Assembly (NCBI GenBank): GCA_001599715.1
Contig: BCHU01000002.1
Span: 62,001-126,000, forward strand
Length of the DNA stretch: 64,000 nucleotides
Direction: 5' to 3'
Origin: Phaeotremella fagi
Taxonomy: Eukaryota > Basidiomycota > Tremellomycetes > Tremellales > Phaeotremellaceae
A model generated the notes under the pieces. It was not told the DNA's origin. It made no database searches and worked only from the letters and a program-made list of their open reading frames with translations. The translations under genes and the position numbers were made by a program. Shown one piece after another: positions 1-9,687 of this stretch (its first letter is position 1; every line of letters starts with the position of its first letter).

Positions 1-396
1 AGTTACAAACAAAATCCAAAAGCCACGTTGGATTTCGTTAAACTTGAAACCAGCTCCCTCGACTTCACCTCAGCTGATAAATCATCTGCCACCAGTAAAA
101 TCCTCCACGCCACCGTCAAACGAAATGGATTTCGATTCAACGCCCCTCGCGCTTGTCCCGAGTTCGAGATCGAAAAGGGAGAACTCATCCATACAGATAA
201 AGGTGATGAGGGTTATTTCTACGAAGAAGATAGTCAACTCTGCAACTGGTCCCATGGGCCTCCAAAGTCAGAAGAAGAGTCGTTCCCAATCGATGATAGC
301 GATTTATCCCTTTGGTTGAAAATCGAGGATGCGACAGACGCGCAGATTTCAACACTCAGGTGTAAATCTTTAACCCAGGGTGAGAAGGTCGAATAA
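1..396 (+). CDS. Unknown acidic protein, copy 1 of a tandem triplet (5' end cut by window)
   Basis: The reading frame is open from base 1 to a TAA at 394-396, so the start and probably a tiny first exon lie outside the window. I do not recognise the family. It is clearly a paralogue of the genes at 2698 and 3585. All three share an H-[AS]-T-[VI]-x-R-N-G motif, then a G-D-E block followed by aromatic residues, a W-x-H or W-x-x-x-H segment, and a D-S-x-L-x-x-W stretch near the C-terminus. This copy has a shorter tail and lacks the Glu-rich extension of the other two. It has no signal peptide or membrane segment in the visible part. Function is unknown. Confidence 0.75.
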   Translation, partial: SYKQNPKATLDFVKLETSSLDFTSADKSSATSKILHATVKRNGFRFNAPRACPEFEIEKGELIHTDKGDEGYFYEEDSQLCNWSHGPPKSEEESFPIDDSDLSLWLKIEDATDAQISTLRCKSLTQGEKVE

Positions 397-740
397 TTGT
401 TCCAACTTGAGTGGTGTGGAGGTCAAAATGGGATTCAAGGAGGGTGGGAAGTAGAAAAAGGAAGGGTCTTTGTAGTTGACTCGTGTAGTGAATTGTTGAC
501 GGAGAAATTGCACTCTGCTTTCAGCAAACGGAAAGAGATTTTCCATATAAGAGAATACCAGTTTCTCGAATTTTGAACTATATCTTCTAGGTGTCTCAGT
601 GATTTCAAGGGAGGTCATGACGCTCATTATAACATTACATACAATATTCCATCCAACTTTTCCAATTTATCGTTATCATCTTTCTTCCAACCAGCCAAAA
701 ATCGATGCGACTCCACCAACTCTCGCCGTCCAGTCCCTCT
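397..740. other. Intergenic, convergent 3' ends
   Basis: This is the gap between the ends of the acidic-tailed gene and the DyP peroxidase gene. Short frames here have no recognisable product. I see only likely 3' UTR sequence. Confidence 0.5.
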
Positions 741-1682
741 CTAATCGTCCCCTAAACCATCCAAGATTTCCGCCGAAGGAGCAAAGAAAACAGAACCAGT
801 AAGAGCCCTTGAATAATCCAGAATCCTATCATGCATCCCGACCGGATCTCCCTTGAACATCTTTTCAATCATCTTCTCCGTAACCCAGAGATGACGAGAA
901 TAACCAATAAAGTATGTACCGTATTCACCTGCCCCCGGGCTACCAAATGGCATGTTGTCACGTAGGATGCTGTACTCCTTTCCTTGATCATCGGTAATGT
1001 TTGCCAGTTGTTTATGTGGTTTCTGTTCGTTATCTTTACTATCGGCAAGCTCGATGTTATCAAATTTGGTTCGACCAATGATACCCTGTTGTTCCTCTGT
1101 TGATAGGGTTTTCCAATTGTCAAGGTTGTGAACGTATTTTTGGACGACAATATAACTCCCGTTGGCACTGGATGAACCCTCTTCGCTGGTGACCAGAGTA
1201 CTTTCGTTTATCGATTGCTCTCCCACAGGATTAGCAGTTCCGTCCACGAACCCCAGCAAATCTCTAGTGTCAAAGTAGCGAAATCCCACAGTGATATCTT
1301 CAACCTTGACCGAACTTCCCAATGAATCAAGCATCTGTCTTTCGAACTCAAAACACAAGTCCCGTCTTTCTGATCTAATGTGAAATAGCAAATCTCCCGG
1401 TGTACTTGGAGCCGTATGAACATCTCCCCGTACCTCTACAAAAGGATGTAATTCTGAAGGTGAAGGTAACCCTGTCACGTCCTTCCAAATTCTTGATCCA
1501 ATTCCAGCTGTAACACTAAAACCACCGTTACCGTCTCGGATAGCCACGTTCTTCGCCAGATCACTCATACTTCCTAAAGCAGAGCGGACCCCCCTCAACG
1601 CACCGGGAACGTTGGCGTTTACTGTGAGAACCAAAAAGGTCGCACATCGGGTTAACGGTGCACCAATCAATTGTGTTGCCAT
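741..1682 (-). CDS. DyP-type (dye-decolorizing) haem peroxidase, type B-like
   Basis: Single-exon gene of 313 residues, close to the usual type B DyP length. DyPs bind haem b and use hydrogen peroxide to oxidise dyes, phenolics or metals. The family signature GFVDGTANP is at about residues 144-152, with the distal aspartate at D147. H223 is the likely proximal haem ligand, R241 in RDNMPFG is the distal arginine, and GEYGTYFIGYSR follows, as in type B enzymes. The start is the ATG at 1682: the N-terminus already matches the family start (APLT...ATFLV), and an in-frame stop lies about 20 bases upstream. There is no signal peptide, so a cytosolic location is inferred. It lies between copies 1 and 2 of the acidic-tailed triplet, on the opposite strand. 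Confidence 0.93.
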   Translation of the reverse strand: MATQLIGAPLTRCATFLVLTVNANVPGALRGVRSALGSMSDLAKNVAIRDGNGGFSVTAGIGSRIWKDVTGLPSPSELHPFVEVRGDVHTAPSTPGDLLFHIRSERRDLCFEFERQMLDSLGSSVKVEDITVGFRYFDTRDLLGFVDGTANPVGEQSINESTLVTSEEGSSSANGSYIVVQKYVHNLDNWKTLSTEEQQGIIGRTKFDNIELADSKDNEQKPHKQLANITDDQGKEYSILRDNMPFGSPGAGEYGTYFIGYSRHLWVTEKMIEKMFKGDPVGMHDRILDYSRALTGSVFFAPSAEILDGLGDD

Positions 1683-2697
1683 GATAATCAGCGGTATCGG
1701 GTATCAGTTAGGCCAAGGAGGACAGAACTCGATTGGAGACTTGAGGTAGATAGCTGAATTGGTTGAACGAACGATAGGTTTGAGAATAGATGATGGGTGA
1801 AGTCTGTGAGAACAACAAGGTTACTCACTCGTCTAGTAATGACGTGTAAGGTGGTTTTGAGAGTATCACGGCTGACAGACGTATACAGAACTCGTAGGCT
1901 TTTCATCCTTGCTTCTTCAGTTAGGTCACCGTACCATGTCCTAGCCTTTCCTCACCTGTCCTCTCCTGCACCTCTGGTCTTCTCCACCATGCTCCTCAGG
2001 AACCGTTTTTCGTTTGACATAAGGAATATGGAATGGAACGAGAATTCTTGAGAGTGTGGCACAAAACATTCGAAGTCTGGCAGACTTCGTGGTCGTTCGT
2101 TGGTGACGTTATTACGCTTGCGGGGATGTTCATGACAAATCCTTGCTGTACGATACAGAGACCCAATCTACTTTATATAGCTCAGAATCTTCTAGTTACT
2201 TCATATCATCTGAATATGTTAACTTTGGTTTCGATGGCGTCTCATCAGCGAAGCATATAATCATCTTCGATTTGCAAAGATAACACATTCTCAGACCTTT
2301 TGCAATCACTCCACCACTCCAAAGAAGTCCATGAATTCTAATGGAGATGAATTCAAGACAATCTTGAGATAAGTCAGCTTAACCAGAAAGAAAGCCGAAA
2401 CAGAAAAGACGCTAGAAGACTTGTCAAACCCTTCTCATATCTTCCTTTAATCCATTAGACCGAGGTGAAATTGGTCATATTGAGCCACCATTCGTACTCA
2501 TTTATCTCTCCTTACTCCTTACACCAGCCACACATAAGTTGTGGCAGGTGAAAAGTACAGAGAAAGTACACACCTGGAGGAAGGCTCCGCCTTCTAGGTA
2601 TATCTGGCCAATTTCTTATGACTATTTTTTGATCGTTAAACATCACCTGCCAGCAACCGACTTTCAAAACACACAATTCATCCAGGTAAGGAAGAAT
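1683..2697. other. Long intergenic, divergent promoter region
   Basis: About 1 kb between the DyP start and copy 2 of the triplet, so it should hold both promoters. It contains a perfect 9-bp inverted repeat at 2071-2089 (listed separately). On the minus strand a short ATG frame (1906-1829) ends at a good splice donor but cannot be joined to the DyP frame. No other gene was seen. Confidence 0.5.
2071..2089. repeat. 19-bp perfect palindrome (9-bp arms, 1-bp centre)
   Basis: CGAAGTCTG is followed by one G and its exact reverse complement CAGACTTCG. It lies in the divergent region between the DyP gene and the next acidic-tailed gene. It could be a binding site for a dimeric transcription factor, which is inference. 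Confidence 0.6.
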
Positions 2698-3230
2698 ATG
2701 TCCAACAAAAATCTCCCAGTAAGTGAATTCCTTGCCTCAAGAGAGTCTCCTCTGATGAAATGACCCGTTTATCGTAGGTATATCCCAGAACCGACGGATT
2801 ATACTTTCGTGATGTCGAGTCAAGGATCATCGCGTCCAAGTTTGACTACACCCGCACTGGAGACGACTTAGACTCCATTCAACATGCAACAATACTTCGC
2901 AACGGTGTTCGTTATCGAATCTCTATGAAAGATTTGGAAGATAGATCTTTGTTCGATGCAGGTGATGAGGTTTTCTACTCCAGTGAAAGGGGTATCGATT
3001 GGCGCCATGCTCATCCACATTATAGCTTTGCCAGAGGCACCAAGATCAAAGACTCCGACTTGCATCTCTGGGTCCATATCGAAAAAGCCACCATAAAACA
3101 TATCTCAAAATATAATCTTTGCTACATGACTGGAAGTGAGACAGAACCTCCAACCAAGGCGGAAGAGTCAAATCCCGCCGACACCAGTGTTTCAGTCCAA
3201 GAAGACAAAGAAGGCGACAAAAAAGAATAG
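2698..3230 (+). CDS. Unknown acidic-tailed protein, copy 2 of tandem triplet
   Basis: Two exons, 2698-2718 and 2778-3230, give 157 residues. The first exon is only 21 nt (MSNKNLP) and ends at a GTAAGT donor; the acceptor is TCGTAG. The frame runs through the shared motifs (H-A-T-I-L-R-N-G, AGDE, IDWRHAH, DSDLHLW) into a Glu/Lys-rich tail. Copy 3 has the same layout: a very short first exon ending in L-P, an intron at the same place, and a matching 5' flank (AACACACAATTCA is shared just upstream of both ATGs). This points to duplication with the promoter. Function is unknown. Confidence 0.8.
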
Positions 3231-3584
3231 GTCTTGTGTGCAGAGAATTGTGAAGGGAAATTATGGGAGTTAGCAACAGGAGAAGTTATAGCTGTTTCTG
3301 TTTTGTTACATACTGTAATTATGATGAATTATCTCTGGTTGCAATCGATGAACATCATTTCTTCCCATTGCCTCTGAGTAAGTGATGCTTGTCAGCGGAA
3401 ATGGAACATTCATCTTTTCGGACAAACAGAGATTGCACTAAGAAGACTCGCAAACACCTAGAGGAAGGCCATGATTTTGAGATACTGTACATCCGGATAC
3501 TTACCCCCAACTCTTCTTATTCTTAAACATCAACTTTCAACCACCAATCTTTAGAACACACAATTCACATAAGTAAAGAATAAT
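3231..3584. other. Intergenic between copies 2 and 3 of the triplet
   Basis: It holds the 3' region of copy 2 and the promoter of copy 3. The last 50 bp before the ATG resemble the 5' flank of copy 2. Nothing else was recognised. Confidence 0.5.
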
Positions 3585-4128
3585 ATGTCCCAATACCTCC
3601 CAGTAAGTGCATTTCTTGCCCTCAACAGTGTCTCGTCTGATTATATCATCATATACTCTCTACTGACAACGAAATTTCTTAATTTAGAACTATCCCAGAG
3701 TTGATGAAGTTCCTGGAACCGAGGAATGGGAGTACCTCCCTGATCCACTCGATTACACCACCGCTGGCGATGTCGACATTCTCCACTCGACCGTTCTTCG
3801 AAATGGAGTCAGCTTCCGTGACCACAAGGGAGAAATAGTCTGTAGTGATGAAGGTGATGAGCATTACTACCCTAGAAGTCAAAGCTTGACCGATTGGTGT
3901 CATTGTCATCCAGCAGACTATGAGGAAGGTCGAATCAAAATCGAAGATTCTAAACTACCTGTCTGGGTATGTATAGAAGAAGCTACCAAAGAGCAAATTT
4001 CGACACTCAATTGTGGAGTCAAACCCAGTGGTGAAGGTGAACAAGAAGCTTCAACCAAGGTGGGAGAATCGAAAGCCAACACCAGTGTTTCAATCGAAGA
4101 AACCGAAGAAGGCGAGAACAGAGAATAG
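3585..4128 (+). CDS. Unknown acidic-tailed protein, copy 3 of tandem triplet
   Basis: Two exons, 3585-3602 (MSQYLP, 18 nt) and 3688-4128, give 152 residues. It shares with copies 1 and 2 the block H-S-T-V-L-R-N-G, the GDE plus aromatics segment, the tryptophan/histidine segment DWCHCHP, and K-I-E-D-S-K-L-P-V-W. It ends in a Glu-rich tail, and a segment resembling TSVSIEETEEGE is also found in copy 2. There is no signal peptide or TM segment. The family is not recognised. A small soluble fold with a disordered acidic tail is inferred. Confidence 0.8.
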
Positions 4129-4599
4129 GCTTTGTTGTGAAAGAATTTCAAGGGGAAGGAAGCTATGATTTTTGATGAAAGGAAATGTGAGAGATGTTTT
4201 GTTTTTTGTTTCGTCGTGTATTTACTGTATGATGAAATTATTGAGGGATGTCGTCTATTATCGAAAGATAATTCATTTCTCAATTTGTCTAAAAATCTCA
4301 TTTGCCACAAAGAGTTTTTCTCCTCTTCATCCGCCTCGCGACAACTGTCGTTTGTTTTTAATGTCAGTATGAAAGAGCTCTCACGACGACGATAGAATGA
4401 GACGCAGCAACAACAAAAGATATTCTTAATCATATCAGCTACAAAAACGTCAAAAATCTATACGATACAACTGATGCAAAAGCTAAACAAAGGTGAAAAG
4501 AAAAGTAAAATCAACCAACGACACAACTACGAATCGAAGGCCCATATGGGCGAATACACGTCAGTTCAATCACTTGTTTCGAGTTAACACAAGAAAGAC
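4129..4599. other. Intergenic, convergent 3' ends
   Basis: Gap between copy 3 of the triplet and the end of the RING/LON gene. It is T/A-rich and contains only short spurious frames. Confidence 0.45.
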
Positions 4600-7500
4600 C
4601 TACCCGCTTGAGAACCACCATGAGGAACGTAAACTCTCTACCCAGTGGACTATGAGTTTTAGTCTTAGACGTGGGGATCTTATTGGTAATAATCTTGCTT
4701 TTTCGTATTCGTCGATTGGGATTACCTGTAGGGTTCACCATAGATTAGTACGAGATAACGATAACACTAATACTGTACGCACCAATGCCATCCAATAACT
4801 GAATTCCGAGGGGTCGTTGGGCATACTGCCATAAGTGTTGTTCAACCGTTGTAACAACCAAGGTGCACTACCTGATCTCAACTGATCAATGAAAGATTTA
4901 CAGATGTCCATTAATTCCTCTGTTGTTTGGGGTGTGTCGTCGGGTAACAGGATTGGTTGTGTGGTAGACGATGTTGTTGTACCAGGCGCAGCTGGTTGAG
5001 TTTGCGAAGGATTGCCACCTGGAACGAATGAATTGGGTCCAGACGGTATGGTGATTGGTAAATAAGTTGGTTCAGGTAAAGTGACCGTTGAAGTTGATAT
5101 CCCCTGACCGGAGTTGGATCTCGACATGTTACTCGAGTTTCTCAAAACAGCCTCTCTCTCCATCAAACTCTCATCCTCCGGACTGATATCATCAATCCTT
5201 TCAATCCGTCCAACAGTGTATCCATCGAGATTACCTTTCTCCAAAAGTCTGAAGCGGTGTGTCCCAACCGTTTCCACCATACTTCGTCCATCGGGCAGCA
5301 TCTGAACGGATTGGATTTCGAGCATGGTACCATATTCCATGACACCTTGTAAATGTGCTGCACCGGTGCCACGGGCCGGTAAAACCATACCGAATCTTGG
5401 AGCTGATGATTCGATAGCTCGTCGGATCATCAGTCTGTACCTTGGTTCGAAGACGTGAAGGATCGTTGGCATTCCCGGGAAAGCCAGTGTACAAACGAAA
5501 ATCGGGGTGTCGAGTCTAGCATCTCGTTCGTCTCTTTCAATTGTTGCTTGTCGATCTGCGTATTCAGATGGGAAGGCAGTTTTGACTAGGTGTCGTTAGT
5601 ACTCGTTCAGTATGATAGGTCGATCGGGGAGTAGAAATGGAGACGGGAGAAGAAGCTGAAACTCAGACCACAACTCACTGATCGACAAAATAACTTTATT
5701 AACCGCATGATCCTGGAAAAATGCAAAACTAGGTAAATCCTGTCTACAAAGCGGACATCTTGAAGAATGGTCCAAAGATCTCGACAAACATTTAGAGCAG
5801 AACGTCTAAGTCAATCAGTTAGTTTCTCACATGAGCAATCGGTGAACCAAACTCACATGTTGACAAGGAGTCGTTACTGGTTCATAAAGCAACAAAGCAC
5901 ATACGTCACATTCGACGATAGCGTTTAAATCTTTCATGAAGCTCCACTCGTTTTCGCTGTTGGATCGTTGTGGAGTCTGCTGTTGTTGTCTTCCAGAATC
6001 TGGATTGGAATGTTGATTCGAATCAGGTCTACGTCTTTTAGAGTTTGATCTGTCGGTATCGAATTCGGGCGAATTGGATCGTCTCTCGTTGTCTGATTCA
6101 GATTCTCTTCGGTTTCGGTAGATCAACCTTGATCCTGTTCCGCTACCACTTGCAGCTGCGTGGGAATTGACGTCCTCATTTCCGTCGTCATCGTCAAATA
6201 CACCCATCATGTCATCAGAATCTTCCACGTCGAGATCAGAGATCTCAGAACCTTGACGTAAGAATCTGATAAGTTCTCTCTGTTTATGGTTAGAACTCTT
6301 TTGATTCGGGTTCTGTAGAGCTGATAATTCTCTTATCACAAGTAACAGGATCTTTTCTACTGAGATATCTAATAGTTGTGAAGAACCGAACTCGATTTGT
6401 TGTTGCTGTTGCTGTCTTTGACTAGGCGTTGAACTGAGATACGGGATTGATGGATTAACAGCAGGAGGTGGTGGATAATAACTAACACCTGAAGGTAGAT
6501 GTTCGACATTACTAGCTGGATTCGAATTTATACTGGATGAAGAGTTATTCGGTGAATGTCGTTTACAACCAGGGATGGGACATTGGATCCCAACCCACAA
6601 ACCCAATCGTTGTTGATGTTGTCGATGTTGAGCGGCGGCGATGTCATGTGGTAAATGAGAGACCAGGTTGAGTGGTGGTGGTGAAGGAATAGAAACATGT
6701 GCAGATGACAACGTGTGTCCACATGGTAGAGTGATCGGATGATGTAAAGGTGGTGTAGGATTGGGTTGTTGATTAGGACAAAGTGCACAACCGAGAATCC
6801 TTCTTAATCTCGAAACGAATTCCAATCTCTGTTTTAACAAGTTTTCTTCGCTTTCCGCTTCGGACATGAAAGGTGCTGGTTCTAATATTCCAGCACCTAT
6901 TCCAGTGGGTATGTTGATTCCACCGATCCCATCTCCACCTCTACCTATGGCGAAATCAGGAACATGTCCAAAAGAGGGTTCTAAACTCTGGATACCAGAG
7001 CCAGATCCCGGTCCCGATCCAGATGGTCTGGGTACAACACCTAACCCAGGATTTGGATTGATGAGATCATGTATTTTAGGAGGCGATGATCCAATTTCCG
7101 CATGCTCATCTGAAGTAGGAGTCGATTGACGTAAACGAGGTGATGTATCTGAAGAAACGACTCGACGAGGAGAAGGTCTTGCTATTTTGAGAGTAGAGTT
7201 GAATTCGTCTTCAGTCTTCATCGGAGATCCACTTTGTGATTTGTGACCACCGGTATCATGATGATCATCATCGCCCGGTGCACCACCTCGATCTCGATCT
7301 CTGGTAGGAGTCCTTTTACGACTGACCCCCAAACCTTCATCCTCAGACAACCATCTACTATTGTCGTCATCAGGATCAGCGCGATCACGATCACCGCTCA
7401 GATCGCGGTTATGACGATGCGTCGTTGATCTTGAATGTTGGAATCTAGTTGGGATATTTGGAGTTTTCTTCCAATTCCTCGAAACCGGTGTCGAGGGTGT

Positions 7501-7863
7501 TGAATTGTTGTGTTGATTCGATGATGGAATCAAAGACGGTGGAGTAGGTGAAGAAGGTGTTGATCGAGTATGTTGAAATTGATCCGTGTTCGAATTTGGG
7601 TGATTTAGAATTCTAGACGGACCAGCGATGGGTTGATCTGATTCGTAAACCTGGTGCATCAACCCTTGTTGTCGGTGAGAAGCAGACCATGCTTGAAAAT
7701 CAGAATGTGGTTGTATGTGAGGAGGAGTTGTTGAACCTGACGGTAAAGGTGGAGTCGATCGATGTAAAGGAGGAACTATCGATGAACTCGATGGATCTCG
7801 GACATCTTCTGTATTCACTCTACTTGGGTCCACTGCAGAAGGTGATGAATGTCGTGATGACAT
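4600..7863 (-). CDS. RING-finger plus LON-substrate-binding-domain protein (LONRF-like E3 ligase)
   Basis: Four exons: 7863-5857, 5805-5679, 5585-4783 and 4725-4600, giving 1020 residues. About 350 disordered Ser/Pro-rich residues are followed by a degenerate RING-like cysteine cluster near residue 359 (CALC, then LPCGH, then CPIPGCKRH). A canonical C3HC4 RING at about 650-700 comes next (ECDVC, TPCQH joined by splicing to TFCSKC, then CPLC). The LON N-terminal-type domain fills the C-terminal 290 residues (IFVCTLAFPG, HVFEPRYRLM). The short last exon encodes the family's ending, VIPIDEYEKARLLPIRSPRL, and would be lost if the GTGCGT donor were read through to the TGA at 4735. LONRF proteins are RING E3 ligases; partner and pathway here are unknown. 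Confidence 0.92.
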
Positions 7864-8583
7864 TGTTTTGAGTAGTTGGTATTATCTAAATAGATTAAGA
7901 TGCATTGGAGATAGGTGATGTTGGATATTTATTTGATTGATTGATTGTGGAGAATTTTGGGAGAACTGATTGATTGATCGATGACGGTGTCGGTGTGTTT
8001 TTGACCACGGCGTTGTGTTCTTTTACGGTCTATACAATTACGATGCTGGTTGATACAGTGGATGAAATAATAACGATATGATTCGAACAAGTTATAAAGA
8101 AATGAATGATAAAGTAGATAGAAAAAGTTAAATTCTTAGTGCTAAGTTTGTTCGATGTAAACGGCGATCGTAAGGTGATCGTGGCAAAATGACGTTAAAT
8201 CGAGAGAGTCAGAGTATAGAATCAAATGGAATATAACATCAGTCAACGCTCATGCATCATGTAGGTCTCATATTCATCCTGCGTTCATAGCTCCAATCCC
8301 CTCCTCATTCATCCCTCTCTAATCCCCACCACTTCCCATCGGGGGCAATGGTAGTCAACGACAAAGATCCTCGCTCCCTCTATCTCTCAGATCGTTCAAC
8401 TTAATATTGGTGGCGCTAAAATAATTTGAATCGGGATCTTATTTTCCTTCCTGATAATTCGCGATATAGTTTAATGGGATTTAAAGATCTGTCCAGACAC
8501 AGCAATCATTTTATATACTAGCATTATTGACCTTAAGTGTATCATAATTCTACATAAGAATCTAAACTACATATCAAATAAAG
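7864..8583. other. Intergenic: LONRF promoter and EMC10 3' region
   Basis: 720 bp with no supported ORF. It should include the promoter and 5' UTR of the minus-strand LONRF gene (about 7864-8300) and the 3' UTR of EMC10. C/T-rich runs occur around 8290-8400. Confidence 0.45.
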
Positions 8584-9385
8584 TTACCGCTTAACCCCCT
8601 CCCCTTGTTTGGGTTGATCAGGACCCATTTGACTCATGGCAAAAATCGCAATTCCTATTATAGGTAACCAGTATTTCTGTAAGAAAGACTTTTCAGGTGG
8701 CGGGGTGGATGGTAGACCTGTCGATTGATCTATGGTAGGAGGAGGTGATCGGGAGATACTAAGGAGGTGTTGGTATGAGCATAACCATCGACATCTGTAG
8801 ATGGGTGATGATACTCACGTTTCAGTCTTGATTAAGGTTTTAAGTTGGACATTTAGGTTGATAGATCTGAGTGAGTTTAATGATAATTGTGACGAGGCAG
8901 AGTCTGTTGAACAAGTGGAATTTCTTGAGAATTCAATGGAAAGTGGATGATTTGCTTGATGAATCACAATATCGAGAGTTGAGAAGGGTGTAACACATCC
9001 CTATAACATTTTGTCAGTGGTCATATGCATAGACCGTACAGACTTAAAATCGAAATCGACATACAGCTGGTATAGAAGTGAATGGAAATTCCAATTCCCC
9101 ATTATCAAGTTGGATCTGATACCAACCGTTTCCTATGACATCTTCACCCAGATCAACATCCCCAGAAGGCAGAGATTGATATGTGGCTACAGGAGTGGAA
9201 TCATCTTCTGGACTGGTAATGGTGATTTGACCCAGAGGTTGGAACGGGTTTAGAGTGGTCGTGGAAGGGATAGAAATGAATCGATGATTAAGTGAATAAG
9301 TGGTTTGTTGTGCTTTGACCAGTGGCACGCCACATATGAGTAGTATAGCTGAGAGCAGGAAGGTAGATGGCGAAGAGAACAACAT
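8584..9385 (-). CDS. EMC10: ER membrane protein complex subunit 10
   Basis: Three exons, 9385-9065, 9000-8819 and 8758-8584, give 225 residues. EMC10 is a lumenal, single-pass subunit of the EMC, which inserts tail-anchored and multipass proteins into the ER membrane. An N-terminal signal peptide is clear (hydrophobic residues about 7-24, ending VKAQ). The body is beta-rich with a lumenal Cys pair (GCVTP and NSTCS). The C-terminus has the EMC10 signature: a K-S-F-L-Q-K-Y-W lead into one TM helix and a short polar tail, parallel to the human KSFFAKYWMYI segment. Joining the exons needs donor GTATGT at 9064 and acceptor TTATAG at 9001. It is divergent from the Met1 fusion gene, with 302 bp between starts. 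Confidence 0.88.
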
Positions 9386-9687
9386 CCTTCTTCGAGTGTT
9401 GACGTTAGCCTTGTCTTTCTTGACGTTGACTCTTCTCTCTCTCTTTGATTAAGACGAGGCTATGCTAATCTGGGCGTATCATTTAAGCCCAGGTGCCCCA
9501 CTATAAACCGGATTCAATTACCGTGCTGCAAATCAAAATCGTACCATTCCATTCCAGAGTAGTATTAATTCAATTGAACAATAACAACAACTATCCTATC
9601 GTCTGACACCACATATCGTATCATCACATCTATTCATCACATATATCAACTGAGAGTGATCTCAGTATCCCCTCCTCATCGACTAAA
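9386..9687. promoter_or_regulatory. Divergent promoter, EMC10 / EXPERA-Met1
   Basis: 302 bp between two start codons on opposite strands. A pyrimidine-rich stretch on each side fits fungal 5' UTRs. No specific factor site is claimed. Confidence 0.5.

Noticed and set aside
1829..1906. Short minus-strand exon (26 residues, phase 0, good GTGAGT donor) that might encode a targeting presequence for the DyP peroxidase.
   Set aside because: No AG acceptor exists between the in-frame stop at about 1706-1704 and the DyP ATG, so it cannot be joined to the DyP frame without losing its conserved start.
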